NCBI RefSeq assembly: GCF_000478605.2
Contig: NZ_ASHX02000001.1
Span: 3,821,895-3,885,894 of the forward strand
Reading direction: 5' to 3'
DNA from: Streptomyces thermolilacinus SPC6
Lineage (GTDB): Bacteria > Actinomycetota > Actinomycetes > Streptomycetales > Streptomycetaceae
DNA: 64,000 nt
The notes under the pieces are model-generated. The model did no database searches and was not told where the DNA came from. It saw only the letters and a program-made list of their open reading frames with translations. This document shows, piece by piece, positions 59,709 through 64,000 of the stretch. Within the stretch, counting starts at the first letter, position 1; every line of letters begins with the position of its first letter. Both the position numbers and the translations under genes were made by a program.

Positions 59709-59836
59709 GGTGGGCACAACGGGGTACCCCGCCCCGGAGGGCGCGCACCTGTGCGTGAGGCGCTGGACGTGGCGCCCTACAGGTCCGCTGTGCCCACCCG
59801 TTCCGCCCTCTGGGCGGACCAGCTGCCCACAGCGGA
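59709..59836. repeat. Dispersed stem-loop repeat, copy B
   Basis: This segment matches 22958-23083 through most of its length (for example GTGAGGCGCTGGACG, and CAGCTGCCCACAGCGGA at the right end). The nested stem is preserved: ACCTGT (59747-59752) pairs with ACAGGT (59779-59784) and GGCGC with GCGCC, although the loop differs in length and sequence. The left GTTCCGC hairpin of copy A is missing; a different hairpin repeat stands there. Confidence 0.75.
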
Positions 59837-60158
59837 GCGGACGCGCACGGCAGCGCGCCCCGCACGGGCGGCCGGACCGCAGCGGAGGCGGCCCGCATGG
59901 GCGTGTCACGCAGCAGGATCACTGGGGGCGTGCGGTCATCGAGTCGGGCCCGCCGCACACAGCGGTCGGCGGAGCCCCAGGGGGCCAGGGGCGCAGCCCA
60001 AGGCAAGGCGCCGTGCTGGGGGCAGAGGGCGCTGCCGCGCCGGGGCTCGGGCCGGCAGGAGGTCGGGTGCCCCCCAGGGGGCCAGGCGGCCAGGGGAGCA
60101 GGGGTGTGGCCCCCACGGGCGGCGGGAGGGCCGGTGGGGGGCTACAGGGGGTGCGGCG

Positions 60159-60833
60159 TCAGGACTTCCGGTGGCCTATGAGGCGGGGCTTCTGCTCCAG
60201 CCCGTCCAGCCCATGCCAAGCCAGGTTCACCAGATGCGCCGCCACCTCCGCCTTCTTCGGCTTGCGCGCATCCAGCCACCACTGCCCCGTCAGGGCGACC
60301 ATCCCCACCAGCGCCTGCGCGTACAGCGGGGCCAGCTTCGGGTCGAAGCCCCGGGCCTTGAACTCGAGGCCCAGGATGTCCTCCACCTGCGTGGCGATGT
60401 CCGAGATCAGCGACGCGAACGTGCCCGTGGACTGCGCCACCGGCGAGTCCCGCACCAGGATGCGGAAGCCGTCCGTGTACGTCTCGATGTAGTCCAGCAG
60501 CGCGAACGCCGCCTGCTCCAGCAGCTCACGCGGATGCCCCGCCGTGAGCGCGCCGGTCACCATGTCGAGGAGCTGGCGCATCTCGCGGTCCACCACGACC
60601 GCGTACAGCCCCTCCTTGCCGCCGAAGTGCTCGTACACGACCGGCTTCGACACCCCGGCCTTCGCCGCGATCTCCTCCACCGACGTGCCCTCGAAGCCGC
60701 GCTCGGCGAACAGCGTCCGGCCGATGTCGAGCAGCTGCTGGCGCCGCTCGGCACCCGTCATCCGGACCCGGCGCCCGCGCCGGGGCTTGTCGCTGCTGGT
60801 ACCACTGCCGTCGATCGCCACGCCGTCCATCAT
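60159..60833 (-). CDS. TetR-family regulator in desaturase operon
   Basis: ATG 60833 overlaps the desaturase stop (ATGA), so the two are translationally coupled. The 224-aa protein has a TetR helix-turn-helix (TSVEEIAAKAGVSKPVVYEHFGGKE, about residues 49-73) and a long helical effector domain. It probably represses its own operon in response to fatty acids or acyl-CoA, by analogy with regulators of desaturases. Palindromes upstream of the desaturase (62005-62031) are candidate sites. Confidence 0.88.
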   Translation of the reverse strand: MMDGVAIDGSGTSSDKPRRGRRVRMTGAERRQQLLDIGRTLFAERGFEGTSVEEIAAKAGVSKPVVYEHFGGKEGLYAVVVDREMRQLLDMVTGALTAGHPRELLEQAAFALLDYIETYTDGFRILVRDSPVAQSTGTFASLISDIATQVEDILGLEFKARGFDPKLAPLYAQALVGMVALTGQWWLDARKPKKAEVAAHLVNLAWHGLDGLEQKPRLIGHRKS

Positions 60834-61804
60834 GCCGCGTTCGCGGAGCTCGCCTGGCGGCGGGCTTCGATGCGGGCCTCGGTGGGCCAGCGCACGTCGT
60901 ACGCCCAGCCCAGCTTCTCGAACCAGCGGATCAGCCGCGCGCTGGAGTCGATCTGCCCGCGCATCACGCCGTGCCGGGCGCTCGTCGGGTCGGCGTGGTG
61001 CAGGTTGTGCCACGACTCGCCGCACGACAGGACGGCCAGCCACCACACGTTGCCCGAGCGGTCACGCGACTTGAACGGGCGCTTGCCCACCGCGTGGCAG
61101 ATCGAGTTGATCGACCACGTCACATGGTGCAGCAGCGCCACCCGTACCAGGGAGCCCCAGAAGAACGCCGTGAACGCGCCCCACCACGACATGGTCACCA
61201 GGCCGCCCACCAGCGGCGGGATCGCCAGCGACACGACCGTCCACAGCACGAACTGGCGGGAGATCCGCCGCAGCGCCGGGTCCTTGATCAGGTCGGGGGC
61301 GTACTTCTGCTGCGGGGTCTGCTCCTCGTCGAACATCCAGCCGATGTGCGCCCACCACAGGCCCTTCATCAGCGCGGGGACCGTCTCCCCGAACCGCCAC
61401 GGCGAGTGAGGGTCGCCCTCCGCGTCGGAGAACTTGTGGTGCTTGCGGTGGTCCGCCACCCAGCGGACCAGCGGTCCCTCCACCGCCAGCGACCCCATGA
61501 TCGCCAGCGCGATCCGCAGCGGCCGCTTCGCCTTGAACGAGCCGTGCGTGAAGTACCGGTGGAAGCCGATCGTGATGCCGTGGCAGCCGATGAAGTACAT
61601 CGCCGTGAGCAGCCCCAGATCGAGCCAGCTCACCCCCCAGCCCCAGGCCAGCGGCACGGCCGCCACCAGGGCGAGGAACGGCACGATGATGAAGAGGAGC
61701 AGGGTGATCTGCTCGATGGAGCGCTTGCTGTCGCCGCCGAGCGTGGCGGACGGAAGGTCTTTCTGCTGCGTGCTTTGGTCGAGCACTTCCGGGCTCATGG
61801 TCAT
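60830..61804 (-). CDS. Fatty acid (acyl-CoA) desaturase
   Basis: ATG 61804 has GGAGG 8 nt upstream. The 324-aa membrane enzyme has the three His boxes of delta-9-type desaturases: HRYFTH, HRKHHKF and HNLHH, with hydrophobic helices between (TLLLFIIVPFLALVAAVPL; LLTAMYFIGCHGITIG). It introduces a double bond into acyl chains using a di-iron centre, adjusting membrane fluidity. It is the first gene of a coupled operon with a TetR regulator, and is divergent from ppc. Confidence 0.92.
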   Translation of the reverse strand: MTMSPEVLDQSTQQKDLPSATLGGDSKRSIEQITLLLFIIVPFLALVAAVPLAWGWGVSWLDLGLLTAMYFIGCHGITIGFHRYFTHGSFKAKRPLRIALAIMGSLAVEGPLVRWVADHRKHHKFSDAEGDPHSPWRFGETVPALMKGLWWAHIGWMFDEEQTPQQKYAPDLIKDPALRRISRQFVLWTVVSLAIPPLVGGLVTMSWWGAFTAFFWGSLVRVALLHHVTWSINSICHAVGKRPFKSRDRSGNVWWLAVLSCGESWHNLHHADPTSARHGVMRGQIDSSARLIRWFEKLGWAYDVRWPTEARIEARRQASSANAA

Positions 61805-62004
61805 GGGCGTCCTCCAGGAGTGAGGCGGATGGTTCACGGATCTGACGGATGAGTCGGGTACCCCGAGCGCGTCGAAAGCCGACCTGTGCGTCGGGTACCT
61901 CGCGTGCCCCGGTCTGCTCGCGTACGTCCGGGTGATGGGAGAAACGGGGGACTTCCGGGGCGAACGGGATGGGAGACGGAACGGGACGTACGGTGCCCGC
62001 TGGC

Positions 62005-62031
62005 TACGGTGCCGTAACCTACGGAGACGTA
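62005..62031. promoter_or_regulatory. Paired dyads upstream of the desaturase operon
   Basis: TACGG-TG-CCGTA (62005-62016) is followed 3 nt later by TACG-GAGA-CGTA (62020-62031), in the 436-bp region between the desaturase operon and ppc. The pair resembles a TetR operator for the downstream coupled regulator. On the ppc side a -10-like TATCCT occurs at 62094-62099. A duplicated TCGGGTACC (61857 and 61898) is also present. No gene was seen in 61805-62240. Confidence 0.45.
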
Positions 62032-62240
62032 AGTATGGCAGCGCCCCGGCCCGCGGCAAGAGGGCTGCGAGCGGCGTGGCCCGGACGGACACCTATCCTG
62101 GTTCCGTCGGACAGCGCGGTCCGCAGCGTCCCGCTGGGATCGCCTCGCGCCAACCGGCCGGTAGCGCGAAGGGGCATTCCCCGGGGACACCTCAGCAGTA
62201 CCCCCTCCAGACGTGCTCATCACTGCAAGGAGCCGCACCT

Positions 62241-64000
<1,760 letters not shown>

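Larger units (their letters stand above)
59391..60158. other. 768-bp gene-free gap between convergent genes
   Basis: The gap between the VOC gene and the convergent TetR gene has no credible gene. It begins with Pro/Gly-codon-like GC repeats (59391-59640), then a hairpin repeat (59672-59707) and copy B of the dispersed stem-loop element (59709-59836). The remainder up to 60158 has nothing recognisable. Confidence 0.75.

Overview
The window looks like an ordinary stretch of a Streptomyces (or very close actinomycete) chromosome. GC content is very high with strong third-position GC bias, GTG starts are common, adjacent genes overlap at GTGA or ATGA, and many genes appear to be leaderless (a -10-like hexamer 6-8 nt before the start codon). 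Marker genes agree: an SsgA-like sporulation protein, a tricorn-type protease, a TamR/trans-aconitate methyltransferase pair, galTEK, an RpfB-like resuscitation factor and a protein O-mannosyltransferase. From memory, the right half (about 33 kb to the end, rsmI back to ppc) resembles the S. coelicolor SCO3127-SCO3157 neighbourhood. This was not checked by search.

Layout. 1-4.3 kb is accessory: two coupled tiny genes, a frameshifted XRE-type regulator, and a 90-aa HicA-like protein (with a rare TTA codon) next to a helix-turn-helix protein preceded by a perfect 9-bp-arm palindrome; a secreted beta-propeller-like protein follows. 4.8-8.7 kb holds a 1132-aa Tat-exported ALF-repeat/coiled-coil protein with a hydrophobic tail, followed by a four-helix membrane protein. 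8.7-12.9 kb is a MerR regulator divergent from a flavin monooxygenase, hydrolase and SDR operon. 13-15.4 kb has a stress-type small protein, a phosphotransferase and an XRE regulator whose C-terminus has been replaced by a copy of the tiny protein found at 39-227. 15.4-22.5 kb holds tricorn, a TetR gene with twin operators and an MMPL exporter, separated from TetR by a 47-bp tandem repeat.

22.5-30.9 kb has a repeat-rich gap, the SsgA-like gene, a CbiM/Q/O nickel or cobalt transporter with a Nur-like box, a serine hydrolase, a LysR/DoxX pair and a secreted GH43 arabinanase. 31-44 kb is mostly housekeeping: DUF4180, a methyltransferase, YbaK, a penicillin-binding protein, Pmt, RsmI, a zinc-ribbon protein, TatD, and a coupled rpf-rsmA-ispE operon. 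44-52 kb has two exported proteins of unknown function, an ABC-F ATPase and two tandem PQQ-like propeller proteins. 52-57.6 kb has galT-galE-galK flanked by two orphan LuxR-type response regulators, the first lacking its phospho-acceptor aspartate. 57.5-64 kb has TamR/tam, a VOC protein, a second copy of a dispersed stem-loop repeat, a desaturase-TetR operon, and ppc running off the end.

The most interesting signals are the 1.9-3.2 kb module, the regulator/tiny-protein fusion, the dispersed repeat whose stem-loop is conserved in both copies, the Nur-like box before cbiM, the atypical response regulator next to gal, and the ALF protein with its membrane partner. No rRNA, tRNA, CRISPR array, prophage, insertion sequence or PKS/NRPS cluster was recognised.
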